Assembly: GCF_000003855.2 (NCBI RefSeq)
Contig: NW_003101678.1
Location: 1,102,900 to 1,166,899, forward strand
Reading direction: 5' to 3'
Source: Blastomyces gilchristii SLH14081
Lineage: Eukaryota; Ascomycota; Eurotiomycetes; Onygenales; Ajellomycetaceae
DNA length: 64,000 nucleotides
Both the position numbers and the translations under genes were made by a program. Positions 35,931-48,896 of this stretch are shown piece after piece; position 1 is the stretch's first letter, and every line of letters begins with the position of its first letter. The notes below the pieces were generated by a model that did no database searches, was not told the origin of the DNA, and saw nothing but the letters and a program-made list of their open reading frames with translations.

Positions 35931-37793
35931 TTAAAACAAAACAACCACCGAATTCTTAACGACCTTCGGTCCCAGCACCGCCGCAAGCTCACCAACAATT
36001 CCCTTGATCGACTGAGGTTGGCGAATATCTGAATTATCCCAGGGGACCAGATCCTGTATGGGATCGTGAATCAGCTTCGTTCATTGCACGCTTTTCGAAC
36101 GAAGGAAAATATGTTCAGACGGGGAGGGAAAAAGAGGAACGAAAAAATTGAATCGGAAACGAGAATTGGAAAACTCACCACCATATCAACCAGAACACCA
36201 TGTGCGAGAAGTTTCCAATGATCCAGATCCACCTGCTCCTGCACTTCCTGTAGGGTCAAAACGCCGGGCATATGGATGTCAAATAATGACATATCTTCTT
36301 CATTAACTTGAGGTTGAATGTTCGATCGCTTGATCGCTGTGCTAGTGGGCTGTCCTTCGACATTACCCCCTGGTTGGGTTGTTCCACCTAACGTACGGTC
36401 ATGAGAAAGAGATACGTATGGACGACGATCAAGCTCCTCTTTGTAGGCATCGAAGGGATCCCAGGTTAAGCTTTCTGGGTCTATTTTGTATATATGTCAG
36501 GAGCGTTTCAAACTTGTTTCGGAACACCTGCGTGGAGAATGTACTACCCACCTAGAACATACTGGGGCTGAAAATTCGCCTTATACCGCATTTTTTGACA
36601 GGAGTGTATATAGAAACCTGCATGCTGTCAGTTGAGTTGGGGAGAAGACATGACTAATTATGACAGGATTGAAAATCGAATATTCTCCTCGTACCCATAT
36701 AGTAGTATTGATAATTGCCCTCAATGGTTAAGGCGATTTCTCGGAGAGCACTAAGTTTTCCAAATTCATATTCGCTGTACTCTGGGTCGTAGCTGCTAGT
36801 TGTCAGTCCATCTACTCACTTTATGGAATTGTGGTTTGTAGGGCCGGTACTGTGAAACCATACAATAGGTAAACCGAGCTCACGGCATGAAGAAGCAAAT
36901 CCAGAACTGCTACTGCGATAAGTTTGCCATCCAACCGGTAACACTGATGATAGGATCCCAGCCTCTGCTCCTTTGAACCTTCTTTAACAACCTTTCTATT
37001 AATACCTGTGCATAAAAACCGCTTAAATGAATGGACGTTCCATCTTGATGCCGGCTCATTGTGTATTTGCATTTGATATTTAAGGAAGAGGTCATATCTG
37101 CAAAAAATTGTCAATTTACTTCGCTCTTAGGGGGATCTGGTGTTAAAAACATGGAGATAGAAATAGAGAAAGGGGACGAACTTCGCTTGGGAGAAAGAAT
37201 CCGACTCAATATTCACGTCAAACCGATGTGCCGGTTCAATGGGCCTTTTCGTTTTTGGATCCCTGGGTCTCTTAACGTTGGTGTATTCCACTTCATGGAC
37301 TCGTTGGAGTAAATCAAATTTTGTCTTCCGCAATTTTTTCTCCCTATATAGAGTTAACCATATTGTTATCAGATCTCTACTGAAATCATGAAAACTCCAA
37401 GCACCTTAAAACCTGAAAGGTCCCGGGGGTGGGGGGGGGAAACAAAACTAGCCGGGCAACATACTCTCTAGTTTTTGGACAAAGTCTTGCGGCACTTCGG
37501 ATATACGACTGGCCCAACACGAATTTATTCCAGCGATTCATGGCTAGTCTTTGGTCTTTTCTGGGCTTGAAAGGGATAGGGTCCAGTCTATCGACGGGGG
37601 GATGGTTAGAACGAAGAGGGTAGGACACCCGAAAAAAGGAGCGCTAATAAAGCACATAAAAGAACATTCATATCCATGCACACCTTATTGTATAATGCGG
37701 ACAGCACGAGCGTTTCAGATTTTGCTTGTAGTAAAGTGATCCGGACCTAAACAGATACTTCAGCTCAATCCCATCTTTGCCCCTTAATGGCAC

Positions 37794-37825
<32 letters not shown>

Positions 37826-38347
37826 CACAGTTCAAAAGCACAATAGATGAGCATATTCTTACCGTCTCCATCCTCTATCGAGCAGCTCCTGATACTCCTC
37901 CACGCGCATGCCTTTGGACGAGGCATAGTAGGAGACGCCTATCCAAACATATCTGCTGTCAGACTCCATCTACCTACATTTCGTTGGCTCGTACATTACG
38001 TGAAATTTAAGGCCTGAAAGGCTGTTAAAAAAGGCGAGACCAACTTCCATTATCAGACTTGCAATAGCCGCATGAGTTCCGCTGGTATCCTATACATCAT
38101 CAATATGTTAGCGTTCTGGGTCATCTCGCCGCGTGGGCACGTGCAACATAGTTGGGAGGGACGGGATTTAGAAGAGCCCAGCAACAAGTCCATAGTAGAT
38201 TGAATACAGCTAAATCCCCTTCACAAAAGCAACAGATGGTTCGTAGTTCGCCGTTATCCAGAGGGAATTTGTCTGCTTACCGTTTGGCGTGATAAAGGAT
38301 AGCGCTGGCTGTCTCGGCCGCCTCTCTTCTTCGTCGGAGGATGACAT
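35931..38347 (-). CDS. ATE1: Arginyl-tRNA--protein transferase ATE1
   Basis: Eleven exons on the minus strand: 38347-38281, 38089-38045, 37938-37863, 37746-37684, 37587-37465, 37343-37182, 37097-36864, 36792-36695, 36617-36552, 36480-36179, 36053-35931. All phases agree and give 452 residues. ATE1 moves arginine from tRNA onto N-terminal Asp, Glu or oxidised Cys and so marks proteins for the Arg/N-degron pathway. Landmarks: N-terminal CGYCK (29-33) and CCPHYTIR (77-84), the cysteines that in ATE1 bind an iron-sulfur cluster; FKPRKDQRLAMNRWNKFVLG; IEPAHRF; LGSYHQCYRLDGKLIAVAVLDLL; GKLSALREI; and FYIHSCQKMRYK with QPQYVLDPE. Two introns (2 and 6) start GTTGGT and GTTCGT, weaker than usual. Intron 3 carries a 28-A run. 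Splitting into small exons hides the gene from ORF scans. Confidence 0.93.
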
Positions 38348-39150
38348 CCCAACGACTTCTAAGATAGAGGAACCTTCACAGTTTTTACAACTTGTTATTT
38401 GGGGATAGTTGACATGAAAACTACGCGGTCCATTAAAACCCAGCGTCAAATATTTCGTTACAATATTAAAAATGGATCGAACTGTGATAACAAGCTGTAA
38501 ATGAACAGGGAAGATGTTTCGATAAAGTAGAGGCTTGGCGATGCCAAGACGGGTAGCAAGAGCGGAGAATCCCGTGACCAAGGGTAGATTTCCAAGGTTG
38601 TAGAATCTCTTATATGAAAGATCTCAGAACTAGAATATAGAGAATTAATATTTTCATATTTTTGCTAAATAGATAAACATGAAGGGTCTGTGATAATAAA
38701 AAAGAACATTTGATGCCAGAGAAGATAGGATCGTCTTCGTCCGCGCTCAGAGATTCCGTGTCAAAAGGTGTCTATGGAGAGTGTCCTCAAACGCCCTTCG
38801 ATCAGGCTGAGGCAAGGATCCGGTATCAAAGACTAGAAACTAAGAACAAGGGCTTTCCTAGATATTGGCCGTGCTAACCTTAAACGCTTCATTGAACGCG
38901 GCCTCCAAGTCTTCTTGGTCGAAAGTCAGCCCCTGGAGCGCAAGGACTCAAACAGTATACCTGTGGAGGAATAGCCAAATTCATGCGCCGGGGGAAGCAA
39001 TTTCGGGATGTTGGCAGTAGTGGGGTTATGTATTGCAAATGTGCTGCAAAACCGCTCTTCACAGTTCATGTCGATCTCGCCCTGAGAGAGCTATACCCAT
39101 CACCCCAATCCAGGCCTTCAACACCAGCTGCCACTGACTGTACACTAAGC
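38348..39150. other. Intergenic, no gene seen
   Basis: 5' flank of ATE1 and spacer to the gag remnant. Small ORFs only. Confidence 0.5.
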
Positions 39151-40247
39151 TCAACCTTCTCTGAGGAATGAGTGGTGCTCGGGGTAACAGGCACTCCAGC
39201 CTAGGTATTTCATGTCTGACGTCTGGCGTAATTCCCTCCTATTCCAAAAGCTTTCAAAGGATTGCTTTCTCCCAATTTTCCAAGGTAGGTAGGTCCCCGT
39301 GCAAGCGCTAGCCAGATGACCAAGCCTTCCACACTCCAAGTACAAGGGGGAGGTGCCGTCCTTCCTCCACGTCTCTTCTCCCATTGACAAAGTCATTGTT
39401 GCTCTTTCGACCATCGGGACCTTCAGGATTCTGCTCTGGCGGACAGGACTCCGAGTAGTCAGATTTCGGGAAACCCTGGCGGTTGGCTCCTTGATTCCTA
39501 GAATCCTGTTTCTCGAAGAGGTTCTCTGGCATTAATCGTTCCTCCTCCTCATCCTCCTCTTCTTCAACCCCGCAAACTTGTTTGGCATAAGCCGCCTGGA
39601 ATTCGGCATATTTGCTGGGATCTAGATACTTCTCTGTACATTTCCTCAACCTTGCTAACTCCCCGTCTCTCTCCCGGGATTCCTCGTCCTTCTCTCAACT
39701 CACGCTCTGCTTTCTCCACGTTCCTAGCCCTGTTGTAAGCGGCTTGGAGGGTGGGAAGGTCGCTAGATACCTTCATCAACTTGATTCTAGTCCTTGTCTT
39801 TTTAAGGCCTCGTATCCACTTATTAACCACTGTCTCGAGCAGCAGGGTCTCAAGTTTCCTGCCTATCATAGATGAACTGGCGACTTGATCCTTAATCCCT
39901 TGATGCCTCAAAGTTTCAACCCCTGCTTGACAGTATTCAGCCAGGTCCTTGTCTTCTTGTACTAGCTTCGCAAGCTCAGCCTCACATGAGACTTTTTCAG
40001 TCACGGTTTGCTCGGGGAATTGGTCCCTAAGTGCTCCCAAGAAGGTTTCGTTTCCTTCCTCTGTCGGTCGCTCAAGCAGCCGGCAAAGATCGAGAGTAGC
40101 CTGGGGCCATTCCTCCGCCTCTCCTGTAAGGAGTACGTTAATTACAGGAAGTAACTGGTCAGCGGGAGAAAAACACACGATGAGAAGGATAGTAATCTGG
40201 ATGCCAAAGAAGTATATGAAAACAATCTGGTTGTGCCACCTCAACAT
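39151..40247 (-). pseudogene. Ty3/gypsy-type retrotransposon gag remnant
   Basis: Minus strand. The frame 40247-39564 contains a Retrotrans_gag-type capsid region: LLTGEAEEWPQATLDLC, FLGALRDQFPEQ, LAEYCQAGVETLRHQGIKDQ and LETLLLETVVNKWIRGLK, then an arginine-rich segment. It shifts frame at about 39600 and again near 39400, reaching a damaged zinc knuckle YLECGRLGHLASAC, in which the first of the three cysteines is Tyr. No protease, reverse transcriptase or LTR was found within 3 kb on either side. The first 25 residues of the open frame are probably not gag. Unlike the isochore at the right end, this relic keeps plenty of CpG. Confidence 0.75.
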
Positions 40248-41158
40248 CTTGTCGACATAGTGGACAAGGAAGATAATAAAAGCCCTTCATCTGTAATAAT
40301 CGCCACAGTAGAGAATAAAAAAAGGATATCAGCTGTATCTCAGGCACTTTGCTTAAATCTAGTCCAAAACTGATGCCATCCTGTAGTTCTCTTGGAATAT
40401 ACGGCGTAGGAGCTTAGCCTAGACATCTAGTGGTTGTGTAACACCGGAAGATCAACGGCCCCTGAAGTGCCATGTGTTTCTGCCGGCGAGTGACTCCGAC
40501 TATCTAGCGCCAGTGCAGTGCGAAAGAAGTCCATAACACATGTTGTTGGAGTATGACAATATTGTATCAAATGAACTATTTTCAATTTTTATGAGATTTA
40601 TTTCAACTCTTTTACATGTTTGTCCTGTTTAAAGGACGGAACATCCCTTGACTTCTCTCCAGGTCGGATTAATAGTAATTCCTGAAGTGAAACCAGTGCG
40701 ACAACCATATGGTGAAATCATACTAAATTGGACAGGAAGATCCGTGGGCCGGGCCGTCCGTATATTTCTTTTCTTTTTCTTTTCTTTTCCTTTTTCCCCC
40801 ATTTAACTAAGGCTTGCGGCCGGAAGGGAAGGGTATAGTATAATGACTTGGCTGACCCAGTGATTTCCACTAGGGTTATCATACAGTGTAATGGGACGAT
40901 ACTCGGAAACGCCATGCGGAGATAGATATATTTGCATAGGACAACCTGTTGTCAAGCCACCAGTGGTAACGGAGGGTGAGAGCGGGGTCAAAAAGCAATG
41001 TGCGGTGATATTGTGCGACAGGGGGTATATATAGTCAATGAGATAAGGGAGAAAATAAAGAAGAGAGGATATCAAGCAATGTTTTTGATCATAATAATGG
41101 CGCGTGGGGCGTGGGGGGGCGGAACTTGAAGGAGGGTTGGAAAAAAGAGGGAGAAAAC

Positions 41159-41201
<43 letters not shown>

Positions 41202-42518
41202 CAGAGCCGCTAGATATCCCGTCCAACCATCTCTTCATGCCTATCACAATCCATTACTATCCATTAACTATTTTCTTCTAGAAGGCTTCTTCCATCCCAG
41301 CATCCCAGCGAAACTGCGCATCGCTCGCAGCAGCTAGTTAATTGGTTGCCCTCCCCGCCAAGTTTAATAGTTTAGTTCAAACACCAACAGCTGCATGAAA
41401 TCAATCAACCCCAATCACTAACCTGCCCCTCCCTCTCATTTTATTTTATTTTTATTTTTTCTTTCGAGCGAGCAGATCGTTGACAAGGAAAATAGCATGA
41501 GATCGAATCATCCTGCTGAAAAAGGATATATTTATAAAACAAAAAGAGGAAAATATTGAAGGGCCTAAAGATAGTTAGATAGAGATATGGTTATATAGGG
41601 GAGGAAAAGAAACAGGGCCACACCGCTTGGGAAAACCAGGACGATTCCCATCAACCGCCTCGCCCGGCCCCCTCCAGCCTCCAGAGCAAGAAACAACCAA
41701 CACATCATACAGTCCGCGTACAGAGTCCATACTTTCAAACAGTTGAAAATAACCAACTAATCCCAGCCCTTGCTTGCTCCGCTTCCTGCTTCACACACCC
41801 CCCAGACCGGAGACAACAACGATGATGGAGAAAAGCGGTCATTCGATGCCATTGTTTCAGGATCGAACTCTTGCCCGCGCCGTCGCCCGCCTCCGCGCCA
41901 GCTGCTGCATCGCAGTAGTACAAAAGCAAGCTGCAAGTAGAAGCATACCGTATAGGTATATAACATAACTAGCAAAGTCAAGGTGTAGCTAATAAGCGGG
42001 AGCCAGTTAGCACACACACACACACATACATACTGCATACACCTGGCAATAATAAATAATTTATCGACGAGTCCCAGAAGCAGTGTTGAGCACGAGCCAG
42101 GATGCGGTGCTCTTAACAGGCTGGCTGAATGGCGTGTTCTTTTCTTTTTTCTATGGCTCTTCTTTGCTTTTCTTATTTATGATCTGTATTTAGGATGAGG
42201 TCTCGAGATCTCCCTTAACGCTTATGACGATGGTATCCTGGCTTCCACTTCCACCGTCTTTTGGTCCCGGATGAGAGAGGTGGAGGGGTCGGGAATGCGC
42301 TCATTTGCCAGGCCAGATGTTCTTGATAATCGTAGGTTGATAAGGTTAAGGTATATATGTAAGAGGGATAGGGGCAATCTGCATATATTCGCTGCAAAGG
42401 AGAGAGAGTGGATGGCTATTTTTAATATTTCTCAATGTCAGGTGGTGGATTCCGCAGAAAAAGAGAAAAAGAAAAAGTTGGGAAATTCAAAACTCTAATG
42501 AGCAAATTGTAGTTGTGT

Positions 42519-42550
<32 letters not shown>

Positions 42551-43725
42551 GTTTTGTTTTCTTCTGCTGCCCACACTCAGCACTTCCGTCGCCCGGTCCC
42601 CGACTCCGTGTGTCTGCTGTCTCTCGTCTCCGTCTCCCTCTCCCCGTCCGCTACACTCTTCCTTCGACCCTCCGGCTACCTGTCCTACTTCCCATCCTAT
42701 TTATTTACTTTACTCTGCTTCCCCTCCCTGTTTACAATGTCTTCGTCCAGCCCTTCAGCTCCTCTTCGGAATCATACTCTTCCCCAGCCCCGGCCCCCGC
42801 GGGACTGAAAAGGAAGCTCTCTTCTTCCGTCCATTTTTCCATCGACCGTCTCCCGCTGCCAGCAGTCCCAATCCCAATCCCAATCCCGAACAGCCCAACT
42901 ACATACCACTCCGTACACCGATTGAAATCTCTCCTCCACTTGCTCCAATCTCCTCCTGTCCTCGTCCTCAAATAGATAGATAGCTCGCCACTTTTGTTAC
43001 CTACCTCTCATCAACCCTGATCATCCGCCCTTCGTCCGAGGTAGCACCCACAGATAGCGGTGTGCAGCTCGAAAAGCAAAGCTTTGCCCGACCCCGTTTG
43101 CGAAGAGAAGAGCAGAATTCCCCCGTTGATCGAATTATTTCCTCGCACGAGAACAAATACTCTACCTCCTTTAACGAAGATTCGAGCTGTTTGCGTTGCC
43201 GTTCCATTTTTCTTATCGATCACTATCGAATATATATATATACCTATATACGCCCTGCCTACCTCTCTCTATATATAGTTGTTGTCTACGCAGGGCAATT
43301 CCGGAGACAAGCTTAGGAAGGTTCTCGCGTGAGGGCTTACCCAGACAGCAAATTTACCCATCGCTGTCCGCTATATATCTATAACCTGTCTAGCCAGCAC
43401 AACTTCTGGCTTGAGTCTGTGGGTGGGAAGACGAAAAGGGGAATTTTAGTTGCCAGGCTTATCCGCCGCTAGAACAAAAAGGATAAAAAAGCGGTGTGGT
43501 GTGTGGGAGAGCTTGTATCTCTCTCGCTCTGTGTGTGTGCCTGTGTGTGTGCGTGTGTGCGCGTTTGGACCACGGACCGGAGATTGTTCAACATTATTTT
43601 GCTTGGGAGAGAAACGACATAATACAGTGGCTGAAAGAGTCCAGTGCATCGACCCGCCCGTGGAAAGGAAAAAGAACGACGACGACAGACGAACGAAGGT
43701 TACTATTGACAGGCGAGCAATAACA
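40248..43725. other. Intergenic and long leader of the Nudix gene
   Basis: No gene recognised in 3.5 kb. A poly-A of 37 lies at 41163-41199 and a poly-T of 28 at 42523-42550. The segment 42550-43720 is pyrimidine-rich with short ORFs (for example 42739-42807) and probably is promoter plus 5' leader of the downstream gene. GT/TG microsatellite-like sequence at 43530-43560. Confidence 0.45.
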
Positions 43726-44602
43726 ATGGCCCAGTCGTGCAAGATGGAGTCGCGGACGGGGAGGACGAACCAGCGTGAGTAGGCAATGCTGACCCTTTGG
43801 TTGGAGCACGTGTCCCGTTCCTCTCTCGCCTTCCCCTCGCTGCTGGCCCCTGCCCCTCATCTCCTTGTCCTGTTCCCCCTCCACCACCACCTACCAACCT
43901 TGACTTCTATGAGATCACATCGTCTCTCCTCACCTCTTCTCCCTTCAACTACACCCACTATATATCCTACTCGTCAACGTACATCACTATGTTACTCTCC
44001 CTCACCCCATACCCATCAATCCCTACTGAACGGGCCCCCATTTTTCTCCCCCTTCCTACTGGCTACGCTCGCCAATGTCGCGCCCTGCTTTGACCCCGTT
44101 GCCTCCCTTCTATTGGCTTGGTAAACCAACAAGTTCCGCTGACATGTCCGCTCCATCGGAACTTTCCTTTAGGCTACAGCCCCAGCGCGAACGACTCGTC
44201 GCCGGCGTCGTCCCCATCTCCCCTGACAAGTCCAGGGTGCTCTTGATCCAGTCTACTCGCCGCGGAGGTTGGGTTCTCCCCAAGGGCGGCTGGGAGTTGG
44301 ACGAGGCGTCCGCCCAGCAGGCTGCCTGCCGCGAAGCTTGGGAGGAGGCAGGCGTCGTCTGCACTGTCCTACGTGATCTAGGCAAGATCGCAGACATGCG
44401 GACCCCGGCCCAGGTGTCCCTGAAGGCACCCAAGGTGCTGTATCAATTCTTCGAGGTTCGCGTTGACCGCGAGGAAGCCCAGTGGCCCGAAATGCACAAG
44501 CGGAAACGACAATGGGTTACCTATGCGCAGGCCGCGGCGGCATTGGCGACTCGCCCGGAGCTCCTCGATGCTCTAAATCGCAGCTCTCTCAAGAGATCAT
44601 AG
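43726..44602 (+). CDS. APS1: Nudix hydrolase, Aps1/DIPP type (diphosphoinositol polyphosphate phosphohydrolase)
   Basis: The Nudix domain is on the open frame ending at 44602: VAGVVPIS, GGWVLPKGGWELDE and REAWEEAGVV form the Nudix box region, with the GGW / PKGGWE layout typical of fungal Aps1, which cleaves inositol pyrophosphates and diadenosine polyphosphates. An upstream exon, 43726-43774, starts MAQSCKMESRTGRTNQ and ends at GTGAGT; the acceptor is at 44171-44172. The join reads R-Y-S-P, as expected for the family, but then falls out of frame within a CCCC run: one extra C would bring it into the Nudix frame. As read, the spliced frame stops early. So either the base is missing from the sequence, or the gene is damaged, or translation starts at an in-frame ATG at 44075 or 44144 without the first exon. 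I favour a missing base. Confidence 0.85.
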
Positions 44603-46518
44603 TACTCGATATTTGTACCCGGCTGGCTTTTATTTCTCTTGGTAATGGCTGCATATTGCCTTACTTTTGGGATGATTTTATCTATTGCCGTCTCACTGCC
44701 TATTACTTTTCAACATATCGTGGAACTATTCAGCTGATTCCTTGGAGGACATCGTCGACACACAACCTGTCGTTTTGATCAGTCTCCTCCGTTATGCCGG
44801 GGACTAATTACATCATATTGGAATTTCTTTTGATAGAGATTACCAGCCCCTCTGTTTTATTGTTAGAATTTATGCGCAAAGTGCGGCAAAATTTCTTCGT
44901 CCTACTCCTTGTTCGACCTCACTACCCTTTCGAGTTTTGTATTAGACAATATTGCTAAATGCGTTTCGAGATCCGCGGCCAATGCTCTCATCCCACCGAC
45001 AGCAGGCTAACATCATTTCTTGATGTTATGAATACACGATATATTCTAAAATTTATCCTTCACATCTAGAACCTCCTCTTCCCATATATATATATATATT
45101 TGCTCCCGCTATCCAAATCACCCTGTCCTCTACACATTTCCCCTTTCGTCTAGCCAAGACCCAATCATCCTCTGGGTGGCTCACATGTTTTATCTTGTTG
45201 TCTAGTTTTCCCGGGAGACCTCCTTTCTACCCTTCTTCTTCAGGGCAAAGGAAAGCCCTTGTCTCTACATACATATCGCTAGCTAGCCCTCGTTTTCCAC
45301 CACCTCTTCGCCCAACCCCCATTCCGAACCTTAGAGAGTTCTGTTTTCCTGAATGGTTTCGATGATAGAAAATGATTTGCCCCCTGTTTGTATCCCCATA
45401 ACTGTTTTTCGTTAGTTGAGCTGATTAGAAGATATTTTGGAGGTGGGGGAGTGGGGGACCAAATTAGTATTTGGTGCATTTGTGCTGCATTTGTTCCTTT
45501 GCCTTTTTCTTTTCTTCGGTCAAGCACTATATTTAGACGGACGGTTCTGTTATTTATTTATTTATTCATTTCCTCTTATTTTTGGATGCTATGATGCACC
45601 GCCATAAGTCTCCTTTCTTTTCTTGGTCGCCAGTTTACCCAACCACCATCTTTTTGTTTTTAATCCTGATTTCGACCTTTCTCATATCGGGTCCCCCTTA
45701 TATTTTGCCCGACTTATGTTGTGATATACCAACAAACCATAGACGGGAGAAACTCCTTTGCCGTTGATTTTAGTGGGGCGAGGAGATGGCTTTATGCTTA
45801 GATCTGTTCATCCATGGTTTGGCGTGTTGTTTGTTGTCTGCCTTATTTCTTGCCTTTCTTAAGAGCGAGGAATCTGGAATTAGGAACCACTTCCCTTTCC
45901 CCTTTTTTAAAATCGATGCTCTTTTATGATAAAACCAAACGAACAAAACGACACGACTGCACGGCAATTTCTCTATATTTCGAGGTCATTCAATATTTTA
46001 TCCATTTTGCTTTGTTTGCATTCCCTATGAGTTATGATAACTATCATTTTGGTTACATCCTTCACACACTGCAAGGTTGAGAGTGAGTGGAGTTTTGCAC
46101 GGGAGTGTTGATTTTACTATATTTTTATTATATATTCTGTTAGTTGGTGTATTGGGATGGGATGGGAAATAACGAATAGAATGATTGCACGGAACAGAAT
46201 GAATGTGGTTTTTCTTCTTTCATCCTGAGTATTCTAGGAACATTCGGATAAACTATTCACCGACAACGCTTCTCTAGTCCCAATCAAGGAACATCGATAT
46301 CGAAGCTCTGGGCTTCAACTTCTACAAGTCCAGACATCTCTCAACCGCCTCAAAAGCTCTCCACCGGCTACTTAACTTTTTAACTTTTCAAGACCATCTC
46401 ATACCTTGTGTGCCTGCACTTTCAGAACAGCGATCCATGAATACAGAGTAAACAGCACCCCCCGAACCACAATCAAGGGAGGAAGCCAGCCTTCGCGCGG
46501 CTGCTCCCCCCATCCATC
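44603..46518. other. Intergenic between the Nudix gene and RPB3
   Basis: 1.9 kb with no gene. T-rich 3' flank, TA repeat near 45090, TTTA repeats at 45550-45570, and the RPB3 promoter in the last few hundred bases. Confidence 0.6.
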
Positions 46519-47726
46519 ATGGACTATGATGAAATGGACATCGAGCTCCAGGGCCCTCAAGTAACAGTCAGAGAGGTAAATAGACGCAAAGGGAAGAGAC
46601 CAAGAAAAAGAAGACCAAACTACAGACTCTAACCAACGTCGAACAAAAACCAAAACAGGCCGAACCACACCGCGTCGACTTCCGCCTCAGCTCCGTCGAC
46701 CTCGCCTTCGCCAACTCCCTCCGCCGCACCCTCCTCGCCGAAGTCCCCACCGTCGCCATCGACGTCGTCGAAATCGAATCTAACACCTCCGTCCTCCCCG
46801 ACGAATTCATCGCCCACCGCCTCGGCCTCATCCCGCTCAACTCCAAAAACTGCGACGCGGACATGTATTACTCGCGCGACTGCGACTGCGAGGGCGGCTG
46901 TGCGCGCTGCGTCGTCACCCTATCGCTCCAGGCGCGATGCACGGGCGAGGACATCATGAAGGTGTACGCGCGCGATCTGGTGGTGGTGGGCGACCGGGCG
47001 AATGAGTGGGTGGGTAACCCGGTTATTACGGATGCGGAGGGGAAAGGGCCGTTGATTTGTAAGTTGCGGAGGGGCCAGGAGATTAAGATGACGTGTGTTG
47101 CGAAGAAGGGGATTGCGAAGGAGCATGCGAAGTGGGCGCCGACGGCTGCGGTGGGGTTTGAGTATGACCCGCATAATAACTTGAAGCATGTGGATTATTG
47201 GTATGAGGAGGATCCGATTAAGGAGTGGTATGTTTTGCCCCTGCTCCGTTTCCCTTTTTAAGTCAAAACCTATTTTTATATTTGATATTGATATTATGTT
47301 TTCCACCACAGGCCCGTCTCTGCAAACGCAGAATGGGAAACCCCGACACAACCCGACATGCCCTTCGACTACGACGCCCAACCCTCCACCTTCTACCTCG
47401 ACGTCGAAAGCATCGGCAACCTCGAGCCAGACGCCATCGTCCAACAGGGCATCACCGTCCTCCAACGCAAGCTTGCAGAGATCATCTCCGCCCTGACCGG
47501 CGCGGGCGATACGGATCGCGACGGCGCTGCCCTGAACGGCATCGATGAGGATGGTGGCCGGAGCCCCGACGCCTATGAGCCACCGGAGGGGCTGGATGGT
47601 GGCTATACGGCCTATGCGGCTAATAGTGTTGGCGGGAGTGCTGGGGGTGGGAGCGTTTGGGGCGGTGCGGGTGGCGCGACGCCGTATGGGGCTACGCCGT
47701 ATGGGCAGGGGTTTGGGGGGTTTTAG
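46519..47726 (+). CDS. RPB3: RNA polymerase II subunit Rpb3
   Basis: Three exons, 46519-46575, 46659-47227, 47312-47726, phases 0 and 2, 346 residues. Rpb3 pairs with Rpb11 to start assembly of RNA polymerase II and corresponds to one bacterial alpha subunit. Visible features: the alpha-type N-terminal domain with [20 protein letters not shown] and [28 protein letters not shown], the zinc-binding [10 protein letters not shown] (C-x-C-x3-C-x2-C), and [20 protein letters not shown], which continues the dimerisation domain. The C-terminal 70 residues are glycine-rich with repeated ATPYG units, a common tail in filamentous ascomycetes. Codon use shifts from C-ending to G-rich along exon 2. Converges on TYS1. 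Confidence 0.97.
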
Positions 47727-48838
47727 ACTATTGGTTTCCGTTGGTTTCATTTTGGTTTTGTTCTTTTAAGAAGGGCTATCTTTTTTTCCTTTTTTCTTTT
47801 TTTCTTTATACTTTCGTGGGATTGTTTCTTTCTTAATGTTGTGGCATGTGTTATGGAGTTGGGGAACATACTAAAAAGGGGTTTTCTGCTCTTGTCCTCT
47901 TCTGTTGCCTGATAAGGCAGACGGGGCGGGGATGATTATGATTGCATTATTTTTTCTTTTTTTTGACCGGGATTTGGACCCGTTACGCTGCGAGACAACC
48001 AGCTAGCCTATCGCAGGCTATATCGTTTGGCATGCTATATTTCCCATACGGATGGGGTTTTCCTTTTTTTTCCCCGGAAAGACCTCAACATTCCAGAGAA
48101 GGTGGGACAGAGAGGTTTGGTTTGGCTGACAGGAAAGAGAAGAAGAAATAAAACAGAAAAAGTGATATATGGACATACTGAGTTGAAACGGCGTGCGCGG
48201 GACTCGTGTCCGTCTCATCATTGTCTCGCTGTGCGAAAGTCGAATGTCATACAGAGGAGAAACATGTGGCATGAGAGGGGAGGGACACGAGGAAGAGGAT
48301 GTATGCATGAAGTTCCGGATATGAAAAAGCCGGATCTCACAAGAAGACGAATTCGACTCAATGCTGAGAGCGGATGGACGGAGTAGAAGGCGATGGGCAA
48401 TTGAACTGGGGTGGGAGGGAAGGCTGTCCTCGAGCGTAGCCTCCCGAGAATGAACCCTTCACGCGGTCCCCCTTCCCCGGGTTACAGCTCATACCATGCA
48501 AAATCAACCCGGGAAAACGGCGGTCGTCCAGAAGCGCCGGTGATTTGACTAGCCCCTTTTTCCTCCCCCCTTTTATTCAACCATAGAAAGAGAAAGAGAA
48601 TACTGGGGGAGCCGCCTGAAGCGAGACACTGAAATTGGCTTGACGAGGAGACAGATCATTTCGCTCTGATATCCGTTTGCGAAAACTTTGTTTGCAAGCT
48701 GGTTGGTTGGTTGTGGTTGGTTGCTTTGATTTATTTCGAATTCCTGATAACTTGCGTACCCAGCTCAGTTTGTACTGTACCTACGTATTCTGTATATTTT
48801 AGTTACAATAGAGGCCAGATGCAACAATAAAATGTTCC

Positions 48839-48896
<58 letters not shown>

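Noticed and set aside
42513..42983. Three overlapping ORFs beginning with polyphenylalanine
   Set aside because: They start in a poly-T tract and follow pyrimidine-rich leader sequence; no conserved motif.
47955..48025. tRNA-Asp-like gene on the minus strand
   Set aside because: A T-arm-like CGGG/CCCG hairpin and a GTC loop can be drawn, but the D arm is too short and no acceptor stem pairs.
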